A stretch of DNA of 64,000 nt from NCBI RefSeq assembly GCF_905171765.1, contig NC_053393.1, positions 71,641,371 to 71,705,370 of the forward strand. Direction: 5' to 3'. The notes below the pieces were generated by a model. It saw only the letters and a program-made list of their open reading frames with translations. It searched no databases and had not been told where the DNA came from. Source of the DNA: Bufo bufo (taxonomy: Eukaryota; Chordata; Amphibia; Anura; Bufonidae). The position numbers were made by a program, and so were the translations under genes. Below, piece by piece: positions 21,045 to 32,712 of this stretch (the stretch's first letter is position 1; every line of letters starts with the position of its first letter).

Positions 21045-21830
21045 CATTTTCCACTTTAGTGAACAAGCAATTTTCCCCCTTTTTTTCATCGTTTTGTTCC
21101 AAGAGCTATAACTTTTTTATTTTTCCATCAATGTAGCCTTGCCTTATGAAGGTGTAGTTTTTAATGGCACCATTTTGGGGTACATCTAGGCATTGATTAA
21201 CTTTTATTAAGTTTTTCTGGGGAGGAATGGAAAGAAAACAGCAATACCACCATTGACTTTTTACATTGTAAGTTTTAAGACGTTTACTTTGCATCATAAA
21301 TAACATTGTAACTTTACGCTCTGGGTCAGAATGATTACAGCTATACCTAATATATATAGTTTTTTTGTTTCACAACTTTTTTACAATAAAAACACTTTAA
21401 AAAAAAGAAAGAAAGTGTTTTTGCATCGCCGCATTCCAAGACCCATACCTTTTTTTTTTTCTTTCTACAGAGCTGTCTGTAGGTTTTATTCTTGTGGGGC
21501 GACTTGTAGTTTTCATTGGTATCATTTTGGAATACATAATACTTTTTGATAGCTTTTAATTCTGTTTTTGTTTTGTGTGGCGATATACAAAAAAAGCTAC
21601 GGTATTTGGGCATTGTGTTTATTTTTTTATGTTGTTTACCATGCAGGATAATCGAACTATAATGTGATAATTGTATCGTTTGGGGGTCATTACGGATGTG
21701 GTGATACCAAATATGTGGAGGGGATGAGAAAAGGTGTGTGTTTTAACTTGGAGATTTATTTAAATAAAACATTGTTTATTTATTTTGTAACCATTTATTA
21801 GTCCCACAAGGGGGCTTTGACTTGCGATCC
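21045..21830. mobile_element. AT-rich dispersed repeat (CATAACTTTTTT family), second copy
   Basis: It shares AGCTATAACTTTTTTATTTT, CTTGTAGTTTTCATTGGTAT and CATTTTGGAATACATAATAC with 9540-10200 in the same order and orientation. The right part (TTATTTTGTAACCATTTATTAG) also resembles the first copy. No protein is encoded. Confidence 0.6.
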
Positions 21831-22269
21831 TCCGATTGCGTCCATAATACACTGTACTACTTATGTAGTACAGTATATTATGCTGTCAGAAGGATACTGC
21901 AGGCAAGCTATTAGGCCATGCCAGAGGACAGGACAGACCTTGGGTACTTTATTGGACCCCTGGGTGCTATGAACAGACAGAAGAATTCCCCTTCTTCTGA
22001 AACCTAAGGTGTTGAACGGTTGAGATTGGTGCTTATGCCAATTCACAGCGCAACAATGATTTTGCTACTGTGAGAAAAACATGTGATTTATACTAAAATG
22101 AGCGCGCTGATTCCAAATATGAACTCGGAATTTGCCTGACCCGTCTAGATTTTAAGTTATATGTGCAAAGCCTATTCAGTTATAATATTAATAAATTATA
22201 TTGGAGATATTCCAATGGACATATCCAGACCTGTTCAGGCGCACTCAGGCTGATGTCAGCAGTAAGTGT
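21831..22269. other. No feature recognised
   Basis: Non-coding sequence between an AT-rich repeat and the LINE. A short symmetric patch, TACTACTTATGTAGTA (21855-21870), is too small to assign. Confidence 0.3.
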
Positions 22270-22887
22270 ATAAGCAGATACTCAGGTACTCAGCACAAGT
22301 GGCTTAAATCATTAAAAACAAAAAGATAGCATTTAGTAATAAAAAAAAGAAAAACGAGGATGGCAGGCAAATTTATAAGATTAGGCAGAGAGGCCAAACA
22401 AGTTATAAGAGCTTCTAAAGCACAGGCAGAAGATAAATTAGCTCAGTCAGTGAAAAAAGGCGATAAGACATTCTTCAGATATATAAATGCAAAAAGGAAA
22501 CTAAAACAAGGAATTACCAAATTAAAAACAAAAGAAGGAAGGTATATGGAAGAAGATAAAGAACTAGCTGACTGCCTCAATGAATACTTCTGTTCAGTTT
22601 TTACAAAGGAAAATGAAGGAAAAGGACCTCAGTTAGGAAGGAAGACTAATGAATCTTTTGATGCATGTGTCTTTACAGAGGAAGAGGTTCTAAGTCAGCT
22701 GTCTAAAATTAATACAAATAAGTCACAGGGGCCTGATGGGATACACCCAAAGCTATTAAAAGAGCTCAGCGGTGAACTAGCAAAACCATTAACAGATTTA
22801 TTTAACCAATCACTGGCAACAGGAGTCGTCCCAGAAGATTGGAAATTAGCAAATGTTGTGCCCATTCACAAGAAAGGTAGTAGGGAG
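22270..22887 (+). pseudogene. CR1/L2-like LINE reverse transcriptase, N-terminal part
   Basis: The open stretch from 22360 encodes the linker and start of a non-LTR reverse transcriptase. It includes FFRYINAKRK, a CLNEYFCSVFT segment, NKSQGPDGIHPKLLKEL and VVPEDWKLANVVPIHKKGSR. These are the characteristic blocks before the palm domain in CR1/L2/Rex-type elements. The upstream endonuclease is absent, so the copy is 5'-truncated; an in-frame stop lies just upstream of 22360. The frame is cut at 22887 by an hAT insertion and resumes at 29251. Confidence 0.85.
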
Positions 22888-23250
22888 TAGTAATGTCCCG
22901 AACTATTCGCCGGCGAACATAGCTTGTTCGCGTTCACCGCGGCGGCCGAACATATGCGATGTTCGGTCCGCCCCCTATTCGTCATCATTGTGTAAACTTT
23001 GACCCTGTACCTCACAGTCAGCAGACACATTCCAGCCAATCAGCAGCAGACCCTCCCTCCCAGACCCTCCCACCTCCTGGACAGCATCCATTTTAGATTC
23101 ATTCGGAAGCTGCATTCTTAGTGAGAGGAGGGACAGTGCTGCTGCTGATTCAATAGGGAAAGCGTTAGCTAGGGCAGTGTTCTGTGTCCACAGACTCATC
23201 CTTACAGCACCCCAAAAAGCCCTTTTTAGGGCTGGTACATCAGTCTGCTT

Positions 23251-23260
23251 TTTTTTTTTT

Positions 23261-23299
<39 letters not shown>
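23251..23299. repeat. T-run followed by (AT)n microsatellite
   Basis: A run of about 17 T is followed by about 16 AT dinucleotides. It lies between the hAT terminal region and the first subterminal tandem unit. Confidence 0.95.
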
Positions 23300-23300
<1 letters not shown>

Positions 23301-23935
23301 CAGTTGCCTACCCGTGTGTGAGAGGCTGCAGGCTCACAGACTGTACTGTGTGCACACCATTCATACAGGGTGTCACAGACAGTACCTTGCAGATAAAAAA
23401 AAGTCAATTTATTATTTTTATTTTATATAATCGCAGTTGCCAGGCAGTGAGAAGCTGCAGGCTCACAGACTGTACTGTGTGCACACCATTCATACAGGGT
23501 GTCACAATACCTTGCAGATAAAAAAAAGCCAATTTATTTTTTCTCTGTGATATATTCGCAGTTGCCAGAGAGTGAGAGGCTGCAGGCTCACAGACTGTAC
23601 TGTGTCCACTGGCCAGGCCACCACTCATACCGTTACAGGGTGTCACAATACCTTGCAGATAAAAAAAGTCTATTTATTTTTTCTCTGTGATATAATCGCA
23701 GTTGCAAGCCACTGAGTGTCTAGCCCACAGACTGTACTGTGGCCACTGGCCAGGCCACCACTCATACCGTTACAGGGTGTCACAATACCTTGCAGACAAA
23801 AAATGTCAATTTATTTTTTCTCTGTGATATAATCGCAGTTGCAAGCCAGTGTGTGTCAGGCCCACACAGACTGTACTGTGCCCACTGCCCACCACTTATA
23901 TAGGGTGGCACAGTACCTTGCACGCATAGTACCAC
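23295..23935 (+). repeat. hAT 5' subterminal tandem array
   Basis: Five units of about 126-138 bp start with CGCAGTTGCC (near 23300, 23434, 23560, 23698, 23836). They share CACAGACTGTACTGTG, CAGGGTGTCACAATACCTTG and AATTTATTTTTTCTCTGTG. The array ends immediately before the transposase start region. Confidence 0.85.
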
Positions 23936-23949
23936 TTATCTAAAAAAAA

Positions 23950-26900
23950 ATGACAGGCAGAGGCAGGCCACCCAGCAGGGGCCGTCGTGGTCGTGGTGCT
24001 GTGATTTCCACTGGCCCTGGAATAATGCCCAGTGTTCAGAGGCCACATACCCTGAACCGGAAAAATTCGGAGAAAATAGTTGACTGGCTTACACAGGACA
24101 CCCAATCTTCAACAGCTTCCGCTAAGAACCTTGACGCACCATCCTCCTCCAGCTCAGCTTCGGTCACCTGCTCTCAAGTTACCACTCTCCGGCCCCCCGC
24201 CACCACCATCACTACCACCACAGCTACCATAGCCGCTTCACTTGATCCGTCAGAGGAGTTATTTACACATCAGTTGGATGAAATTAGTGATGCGCAACCA
24301 TTATTGCCAGAGGATGTAGATAACAGGGATATGTCTCAGTCGGGCAGGATTACACACATGGACGTACAGTGTGATGATGATGATAATGATGTTGTACCCG
24401 CTGCTGCTTCCTTTGCTGAGGTGTCAGATACAAGTGAAGTGGTTGATGATGACGATGTGTCCGTGGATGCCACGTGGGTGCCTGCTCGAAGAGAAGAAGA
24501 AGAGGGGGAAAGTTCAGAAGGGGAGACAGAGAGAAGGAGGAGACGAGTTGGAAGCAGGGGGAGGTCGTCGCAAGAGCTAGTGGCACAGTCAGACAGCATG
24601 TATTGGCACCCGGGGTCAGCCAGACAGCACGCCAATCAACGCATGCTGTTGCCACCACCAGAATGCCGTCATTGCAAAGCTCAGCAGTGTGGCATTTTTT
24701 TTGTGTGTCTGCCTCTGATAACAGCAATGCCATTTGCAACCTGTGATAAAAGAAACGGAGTCGTGGGAAGTCCAACACCCACCTCGGTACAACTGCTTTG
24801 CGAAGGCACATGATCTCACATCACAAACGCCAATAGGATCAACACATGAGTACAAGCAGCACACAAACTCAAAGCCACCATCCTTCTCCTGGTCCAGCAT
24901 CTTCAGCCACGTCAACCACTGCTGTCCTCTTTGCCCCCTCTCAACCACCCGCCACTCCGCCTCTCACCTTCAGCAGTTCCATCTCATCTGCCCACAGTCA
25001 GGTGTCTGTCAAGGAAATGTTTGAGCGTAAGAAGCCAATGTCACAGAGTCACCCCCTTGCCCGGCGTCTGACAGCTGGCTTGACGGAACTCTTAGCCCGC
25101 CAGCTTTTACCATACCAGCTGGTGGAGTCTGAGGCCTTCAAAAAATTTGTCGCTATTGGGACACCACAGTGGAAGGTACCTGGATGTATATTTTTTTTCA
25201 AAAAAGGCACTCCCAAACCTCTACTCAGTTATTGAAAAGGAAGTCATGGCATCTCTGGCATACAGTGTTGGGGCAAGGGTCCATCTGACCACTGATACCT
25301 GGTCTGCAAAGCACGGTCAGGGCAGGTATATCACCTACACTGCGCATTCGGTCAACCTGCTGACGGGTAACAAGCATGGAATGCGTGGCTCTGCAGCGGA
25401 GTTGGTGACACCGCCACGACTTGCAGGCAGGCCTACTGCCACCTCCTCTACTCCTCCTACTCCATCCTCTTCCATAACCTCCTCGGCTGAGTCCTCTTCT
25501 GCTGCGGCGTCTGGCTGCACATCAACTGAATCCCCCCAGCTCCCCAGGCGCTATTCCACATCCCGGATACGACAGTGTCACGCTGTCTTGGGGTTGACTT
25601 GCCTGAAAGCAGAGAGCCACACCAGACCAGCACTCCTGTCCACCCTGAACGCACAGGTGGATCAGTGGCTGACCCCGCACCAATTGGAGATTGGCAAAGT
25701 GGTGTGTGACAATGGAAGCAATTTGTTGGCAGCATTGAATTTGCACGGCACATGTGTTGAATCTCATCGTACAACGCTTTGTGTCTAAGTACCCAGGCTT
25801 ACAGGACGTCCTTAAGCAGGCCAGGAAGGTGTGTGGCCATTTCAGGCGTTCCTACACGGCCATGGCGCACTTTTCCGATATTCAGGGGAAACAACATGCC
25901 GATGAGACGCTTGATTTACGACAGCCCGACACGTTGGAATTCAACACTCCTAATGTTCGACCGCCTGCTCCAACAAGAAAAAGCCGTCAATGAGTATTTG
26001 TATGACCGGGGTGCTAGGACAGCCTCTGTGGAGCTGGGAATTTTTTTGCCGCGTTACTGGACGCTCATGCGCAATGCCTGTAGGCTCATGCGTTCTTTTG
26101 AGGAGGTGACAAACCTAGTCAGTCGCACCGAAGGCACCATCAGCGACCTCATCCCATTTGTTTTCTTCCTGGAGCGTGCCCTGCGAAGAGTGCTGGATCA
26201 GGCTGTAGATGAGCGTGAAGAGGAAGAGTTGTGGTCACCATCACCACCAGAAACAGCCTTGTCATCATCGCTTGCCGGACCTGCGGCAACGCTGCAAGAA
26301 GAGTATGAGGAAGAGGAGTCAGAGGAGGAATGTGGCTTTGAGGAGGAGGAAGACCAACCACAGCAGGCATCCCAGGGTGCTTGTTGTTGTCACCTATCTG
26401 GGACCCGTGGTGTTGTACGTAGCTGGGGGGAAGAACAGACCGTCAATGACATCAGTGAGGACGAGGAACGGGACATGAGTAGCTCGGCATCCAACCTTGT
26501 GCAAATGGGGTCTTTCATGCTGTCATGTCTGTTGAGGGACCCTCGTATAAAAAGGATGAAGGAGAACGACCTGTACTGGGTGGCCACGCTACTAGACCCC
26601 CGGTATAAGCACAAAGTGGCGGAAATGTTACCAAATTACCGAAAGTCAGAAAGGATGCAGCAGTTCAAAACCAAACTAAAAAATATGCTTTACACAGCTT
26701 ATAAGGGGGATGTCACAGCACAACGGGAATCTAACTGGGGAAGAGGTGAAAGTAATCCTCCTCCTACCACGACGGCGGCAAGGACAGGACACTTTACAGA
26801 TGTGTTGTTGATGGAGGACATGCAGAGCTTTTTCAGTCCTACACATCGCCACAGCCCTTCGGGATCCAGCCTTAGAGAACGACTCGACCGACAGGTAGCA

Positions 26901-27188
26901 GACTACCTCGCCTTAACTGCCGATATCGACACTCTGAGGACCGATGAACCCCTTGACTACTGGGTGTGCAGGCTTGACCTGTGGCCTGAGCTATCCCAGT
27001 TTGCGATAGAACTTCTGGCCTGCCCCGCTTCAAGTGTCCTGTCAGAAAGGACCTTCAGTGCAGCAGGAGGCATTGTCACTGACAAAAGAAGTCGCCTCGG
27101 TCAAAAAAGTGTTGATTACCTCACCTTCATTAAGATGAATGAGGCATGGATCCCGAAGGGACTGACAGTGGGGGATACGTTTGACTAA
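23950..27188 (+). pseudogene. hAT transposase with BED finger, frameshifted
   Basis: This would be the cut-and-paste transposase of the element. It opens MTGRGRPPSRGRRGRG, has an EKIVDWLTQ segment and a long acidic region. A BED-type zinc finger is split by a frameshift near 24745 (AICNL on one side, TTALRRHMISHHK on the other). The catalytic core follows: VHLTTDTWSAK (first Asp, near 25290), VVCDNGSNLLAAL (second Asp, near 25705) and DSPTRWNST (near 25925). The C-terminal hATC dimerisation region (ELLACPASSVLSERTFSAAG, then KRSRLGQKSVDYL) is intact up to 27188. Frame changes are needed near 24745, 25190, 25750 and 25900, so no full-length protein can be made. It is related to ZBED/Ac-type transposases. 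Confidence 0.9.
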
Positions 27189-27189
27189 C

Positions 27190-28110
27190 AAAAGGCCTGA
27201 TGACATGCCTTGGCCTCAAAATGGTCCCCACGCTGCTGTATTTAATGTTTGCATACCGGATTCTCAGCCACCAACTAGGGTTCAAGCCGCAATGTTTTAG
27301 TCACCTTTCTGCCTGGAAAACATCCATTTTTCCGGCCGCTGCTACAACAGCGGCTGCAACAATACCATTATTTTTCAGGCATGTGTACATGCCTAATTTT
27401 TCTGGCCTCTGGTGCTGCACTGTGGCTGCAAAAAAAAAAAAAAAAAAGGCACATACAAGTGTCAATTCCCCTTCGTGATCGTTACCTTGTTGTGGTGAAG
27501 GGGCTTGCGTATCACAATGAAGCGATCATCACCTCTATGAGTCTGTTGGAAATATTGCCATACCCCAGATGATAAGGCCGTTGCTTCATTATGATCAGAC
27601 CAAAAGCGATCGGCTGGATAATTTTTCATAGAAAAAACCTTAATTTTTTTTTTATTATTTTTTTTAAGTTGTATGGGTTTTTAATACATAAAATAAAAAA
27701 ATCGTAATAAAGTCTCTTAATAGTTTATTAGAAATAATGCAGACAATTAAAAAAATCCCCATCAATTCCAATACAAAGCAAGTACAGAGCTCAGAACTAA
27801 ATTATTTCAGGATGTCGTAATGGTTCGTTAATTCGACAATGGTTAATCAATTCGACACACATTCCCGGATAGGGGACGTAACAGGGATTAAACTTATAGG
27901 AATAGTACTAGTTAAGACACCACTCATATAGGGTGTCACAGCACATTGCTCTGTGCACGCGCAGTGCCCCAATTTGGGAATAAGAGGACCGACCAAGCTG
28001 CTTTTTCCATCTCCCAGTTCCTAAAATCAATTCAGTTAGGTGTATCAGAGTTATGTCTGTCACTGTGAAGGCAGTCGAAGGTACCAGGCCTAAATTTTTT
28101 TTTCACAAAA
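27190..28110. other. hAT 3' non-coding region
   Basis: After the transposase stop there is about 0.9 kb of AT-rich sequence with an A-run at 27430-27448. A diverged unit of the downstream tandem array is recognisable from GGGGACGTAACAGGGATTAA near 27873. Confidence 0.6.
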
Positions 28111-28665
28111 GGCAATCCCTGATATGGGACGTAACAGGGATTAAACTGATGAGAAGAGAACTACAGAAAATACCACTCATATTGGGTGTGACAGTAAATT
28201 GCACGGCGCAGACGCAGTGACCGTGGATTAAAACAAAGGGGAGGGAGCCAGCGTTTTTTTAACCCTCTACTCGTTCGAAAAATCAATTCAATAAATGGAC
28301 CCCAGATTGGGGACGTAACAGGGATTAAACTGATGAGAATAGTACTACAGAAAATACCACTCATATCGGGTGTGACAGTAAATTGCACGGCGCAGACGCA
28401 GTGACCGTGGATTAAAACAAAGGGGAGGGAGCCAGCATTTTTTTAACCCTCTACTCGTTCGAAAAATCAATTCAATAAATGGACCCCAGATTGGGGACAT
28501 AACAGGGATTAAACTGATGAGAATAGTACTACAGAAAATACCACTCATATCGGGTGTGACAGTAAATTGCACGGTGCAGACGCAGTGACCGTGGATTCAA
28601 ACAAAGGGGAGGGAGCCAGCATTTTTTTAACCATCTCCCCGTTCGAAAAATCTATTCAATTCACC
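28110..28665 (+). repeat. hAT 3' subterminal tandem array, 184-bp unit
   Basis: Three units share GACGTAACAGGGATTAAACT, TGTGACAGTAAATTGCACGG, CAGACGCAGTGACCGTGGAT and CTCTACTCGTTCGAAAAATC. The spacing between matching sites in successive copies is 184 bases. A more diverged unit lies upstream (27.86-28.1 kb). Confidence 0.9.
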
Positions 28666-28671
28666 TTTCGG

Positions 28672-28770
28672 GGACCCTTGGTGTTGTACATGGCTGAGTG
28701 GAGGAAGAAACCTTCAATGACATCAACGGGACATGGCTAGCTTGGTATCCAACCTTGTGCAAATGGGGGG
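28672..28770 (+). repeat. Copied transposase fragment in hAT 3' end
   Basis: GGTGTTGTACATGGCTGAG, TCAATGACATCAACGGG and ATCCAACCTTGTGCAAATGG match the transposase interior at about 26396-26512 in the same order, with a small internal deletion. The 3' terminal region therefore carries a duplicated, non-functional piece of its own coding region. Confidence 0.8.
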
Positions 28771-29250
28771 TTTTGCGGTTGGGCAAATGGACTGTTTGCG
28801 GTTGTTTGCGGTGCATTAAAAGGGGAGTTTGGTCTGTCAATGTCTGTGAAGCGGGCGTAACCCTTACACTACCTGATCGATACAACATCATATCTGATCG
28901 TATGCACACACTGGATGTTTTAAACCATGTTGTTCAAAAAAATTTAGGATTGTTAGGTGATTTATACCCTTTATGGATTAAAACCCAACTCTGCGTCAAC
29001 TATGTAATTTTCCATGGGAGTTTTGCCATGGATCCCCCTCCGGCATGCCACAGTCCAGGTGTTAGTCCCCTTGAAACAACTTTTCCATCACTACTGTGGC
29101 TAGAAAGAGTCCCCGTGGGTTTTAAAATTCGCCTGCCTATTGAAGTCAATGGCGGTTCGCCCGGTTTGCCCGTTCGCGAACATTTGCAAAAATTCGCGTT
29201 CGCCGTTAGCGAACGGAAAATTTTATGTTCGCGACATCTCTAGTAGGGAG

Positions 29251-30539
29251 AAATCGGGCAACTATAGGCCAGTAAGCCTGACATCAATAGTGGGGAAATT
29301 AATGGAAACCATACTTAAGGAGAGGATTGTGGAACATCTAAAATCCCATGGATTGAAAGATGAAAAACAGCATGGGTTTACTTCAGGGAGATCATGTCAA
29401 ACTAATCTTACTGATTTTTTTGATTGGGTGACTAAAATAATAGATGGCAGAGGTGCAGTAGACATCGCTTATCTAGACTTTAGTAAGGCTTTTGATACTG
29501 TCCCACATAGAAGGCTTATCAATAAATTTCAGTCTTTGTGCTTGGACTCCCATATTGTTGAATGGATTAGGCAGTGGCTGAGGGACAGACAACAGAGGAT
29601 TGTAGTCACTGGAGTATATTCAGACCATGGTCTTGTTACCAGTGGGGTACCTCAGGGATCTGTTCTGGGACCCATATTGTTTAATATCTTTATCAGAGAA
29701 ATTGCAGAAGGCCTCAATGGTAAGGTGTGTCTTTTTGCTGATGACACAAAGATTTGTAACAGGGTTGATGTTCCTGGAGGGATACACCAAATGGAAAAGG
29801 ATTTAGGAAAACTAGAGGAATGGTCAAAAATCTGGCCACTAAAATTTAATGTTGATAAGTGCAAGATAATGCACCTGGGGCGTAAAAACCCAAGAGTAGA
29901 ATATAAAATCAGTGATACAGTCCTAACCTTAGTATCTGAGGAAAGGGATTTAGGGGTCATTATTCCAGAAGACTTAAAGGTAGGCAGACAATGTCATAGA
30001 GCAGCAGGAAATGCTAGCAGAATGCTTGGGTGTATAGGGAGAGGCATTACCAGTAGAAAGAGGGAGGTGCTCATGCCGCTCTACAGAGCACTAGTGAGAG
30101 CTCATGTGGAGTATTGTGCTCAGTACTGGAGACCATATCTCCAGAAGGATATTGATACTTTGGAGAGAGTTCAGAGAAGAGCTACTAAACTGGTACATGG
30201 ATTGCAGGATAAAACTTACCAGGAAAATTAAGGGACCTTAACATGTATAGCTTGGAAGAAAGACGAGACAGAGGGGATATGATAGAAACTTTTAAATACA
30301 TAAAGGGAATCAACAAGGTAAAAGAGGAGAGAATATTTAAAAGAAGAAAAACTGCTACAAGAGGACATAGTTTTAAATTAGAGGGGCAAAGGTATAAAAG
30401 TAATATCAGGAAGTATTACTTTACTGAGAGAGTAGTGGATGCATGGAATAGCCTTCCTGCAGAAGTGGTAGCTGCAAATACAGTGAAGGGGTTTAAGCAT
30501 GCATGGGATAGGCATAAGACCATCCTTCATATAAGATAG
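29251..30539 (+). pseudogene. CR1/L2-like LINE reverse transcriptase, C-terminal part
   Basis: This continues the LINE frame after the hAT insertion: KSGNYRPVSLTSIVGKLMET, then RT motif A (AYLDFSKAFDTVPH), motif B (TSGVPQGSVLGPILFN) and the catalytic motif C (LFADDTKI). A thumb-like region with ERDLGVII and AHVEYCAQYW follows. A frameshift near 30230 separates the last block, SLEERRDRGDMIETFKYIKG to NSLPAEVVAANTVKGFKHAW, which ends at 30539. The RT catalytic Asp residues are present, but the 5' truncation, the hAT insertion and the frameshift make the copy inactive. Confidence 0.9.
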
Positions 30540-30640
30540 GGCCAAGGGCTATTCATAGTATTCAGTATATTGGGCAGACTAGATGAGCCAAATGGTTCTT
30601 ATCTGCCGACACATTCTATGTTTCTATAAGGCAAGCTGAC
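30540..30640 (+). mobile_element. LINE 3'UTR and tail
   Basis: A short non-coding tail follows the reverse transcriptase stop. It carries GGGCAGACTAGATGAGCCAA, TTCTTATCTGCCG and ends ACATTCTATGTTTCTATAAG. Short ATTCTATG-like terminal repeats instead of a poly-A tail are typical of the CR1 group. Confidence 0.7.
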
Positions 30641-30690
30641 AGATTTTGATAAAGTGATCTGTTATAGTGCTATCAGTTTTGAAACTTAAG

Positions 30691-31145
30691 ATGGATAAAC
30701 GCAAATGTGTTAACGATCCAGACAATTTCTGCTACATATGTGGCAAATATACTACTTATGATTAGCACAAGAATCTGACAAAGCGAGTGCATCTTGCAGC
30801 TTGGGATGCATTTGTGCTAGTAGTGCAGAACTTCCTTGGGAACAGACGAGCTGCAAACTGTGCTGAATTAGTAGACAACATGCTCACAGCATATGAACAA
30901 CTTGGCTGCTGAATGTCAATGAAAGTGCATTTCTTACATTCCCATCTTTACTTTTTTTCCACCCATTCCATTTGGGACAAGTAAGTGACGAACATGGAGA
31001 GCGGTTCCATAAAGATATTTCTACAATGGAGAACAGGTATCAAGGCCGCTGGAATCCCAACATGATGGGGGACTACTGCTGGTTTTTGCAACGGGAAAAT
31101 ATGACCTTTCACAAACGCAAAAGCAGATATCTGAAGCACTTTTAA
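30691..31145 (+). pseudogene. Relic of an uncharacterised transposon-linked protein family
   Basis: Direct translation from ATG 30691 gives a CxxC start (NFCYICGKYTT), a stop, then AAWDAFVLVVQNFLGNRRAA and CAELVDNMLTAYEQLGC, another stop, and MSMKVHFLHSHL. After frame changes come SDEHGERFHKDIS, TMENRYQGRWNPNMMGDYCW and FLQRE. I recall this order of blocks from predicted proteins of many invertebrates that are associated with DNA transposons and lack an assigned function. A central part appears deleted between the CxxC region and the AFVLVVQNFLG block. Several stops and frameshifts show that it is dead. The family name is not known to me. Confidence 0.6.
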
Positions 31146-31169
31146 CAGTACTGGACATTGCTCAAGTAA

Positions 31170-31670
31170 GGGCTCATGCACACGACAGTATTTTGCGTTC
31201 AGTATACTGGACGTTTTTTGAGTTCAGTATGCGGAACATATACTGAACCATTCATTTCAATGGTTCAGCAAAAAATACTGAAGTGTCTCCGTGTGCATTC
31301 CATTTCAGTATTTCCGTATTTCCGTACCGTGAAAAGATAGAACATGTCCTATTCTTGTCCGCAAATCACGGTGCTTGGCTCCATTCAATGGGTCCGCAAA
31401 AAAATGGGTCCGCAAAAAAAACGGAACACATATGGAAATGCATCCGTATGTCTTCCGTATCCGTTCCGTTTTTGCTGAACCATCTATTGAAAATGTTATG
31501 CCCAGCCCAATTTTTTCTATGTAATTACTGTATACTGTATATGGCATACGGAAAAACGGAACGGAAAAACGGAAAGGAAACACAAAACGGAAACAAAAAA
31601 CTGAACAATGGATCCGTAAAAAACGGACTGCAAAACACTGAAAAAGCCATACTGTTGTGTGCATGAGCCC
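31170..31670. mobile_element. Harbinger-type MITE, TAA target duplication
   Basis: The inverted ends GGGCTCATGCACACGAC and GTTGTGTGCATGAGCCC are flanked by TAA (31167-31169, 31671-31673). It inserted just 3' of the decayed transposon-linked reading frame. The interior has TTTCCGTATTTCCGTACC and GGAACGGAAAAACGG-type blocks. Confidence 0.8.
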
Positions 31671-31841
31671 TAAGACTTTTAAACTGAAAAACAAGACTTT
31701 TTGAAATTTTGTTATTCCATTACATTTTCATTACTACGCAAACTTTGATGTAGATCAGGTAATTGTTGGAGTAAAACTCGTTCTGTTCAAAATTATTCAA
31801 TGCTTTCCAAGTGCTTAATTTATTTAGGCATACTTGTGCAT

Positions 31842-32041
31842 AAAAACACATAAATATAGTGGCAATACTGGAGGAGCTGCTCAACCCCTAACACTGTAGC
31901 GTGTTTTTCATTGGGGGAACAGCCCCACCGCATGTGGACCGCGGTCCACATGCGGTGGGGCTGTTCCCCCAATGAAAAGCACGCTACAGTGTTAGGGGTT
32001 GAGCAGCTCCTCCAGTATTGCCACTATATTTATGTGTTTTT
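31842..32041. repeat. Spacerless 200-bp palindrome
   Basis: The arms 31842-31941 and 31942-32041 are complementary almost throughout, with the centre at GGACCGCGGTCC. Only a single mismatch was noticed (GTGTTTTTCATT against AATGAAAAGCAC). There is no loop. No target duplication or coding sequence was identified. Confidence 0.9.
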
Positions 32042-32712
32042 GTCTTGTTTTATATGTAGTGTATGTGCCTTTACCTGGCATTCAAACACTCTTTTGCACC
32101 TGGGGACCTCCATCACAGGGTCTGATATGGGTGTGGCTTGCAGTCTGGCTTTGTTCACATTGCACTAGTTGTCCTGCTAGGCGTTTGTGTGGAAGCCTGG
32201 CTGTGAGCTGGATTACATCACCTTCAGACCTTGTTCACACCATAGTTAGCGTAGTGGTAGGACCCTTTGCCATGCTGAGTGACCGTGACGTGGTGCATGA
32301 TGGGCTCTGATATTTTCCTGACAGGAATATATTGGCGAAAGTCTCAGCTTTTAATATCTGCATTTATGACTAGCCAGTATAGTCAGTGGCATATCCGTTT
32401 GGTGCATTTTTTCTGTGATTTATATACTTGTGCATAGCAAGATTTCGTGACGTGTTACAACAATTCTGACTTCGGATTTGCAATCCGCACACTCGATTTA
32501 GTATAGGACAAATGGTTTCTGCCCAGTAGCAGCGTGGTGTTATGGCCATTAGAGCAGGAGCCCAGCTGTTACATGCTCCGCAGTCCTGTGCTCCCAGCTC
32601 TGCCATAAAAAGGTGGGGGTCTAGAATAAGGCCCCTTAAAGACCGCTGTAAAAAAGGCATATCGGTGATCATTAATGGGTTAAATAACTTTATGCATTTA
32701 CCTGCTATCATA
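32042..32712. other. Gene-free stretch with one dispersed repeat
   Basis: The part from 32437 to 32545 (TTGTTACAACAATTCTGACT-like, CGGATTTGCAATCCGCACAC, TCGATTTAGTATAGGACAAA) recurs in the opposite orientation at 53905-54005. The rest was not recognised and holds no credible open frame. Confidence 0.5.

Larger units (their letters stand above)
22888..29242 (+). mobile_element. hAT transposon, 6,355 bp, with 8-bp target duplication
   Basis: The element starts TAGTAATGTCCCGAAC and ends GTTCGCGACATCTCTA, which are imperfect inverted termini. It is flanked by GTAGGGAG at 22880-22887 and again at 29243-29250, a perfect 8-bp target duplication as expected for hAT. Removing the element joins the LINE frame without a gap. 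Inside are a 5' subterminal array, a frameshifted transposase, a 3' subterminal array and a terminal region dense in GTTCG/CGAAC motifs. Confidence 0.95.

Noticed and set aside
23950..24813. 287-residue acidic protein as a separate host gene
   Set aside because: It is the N-terminal part of the frameshifted hAT transposase, bounded by the element's own arrays and target duplications.
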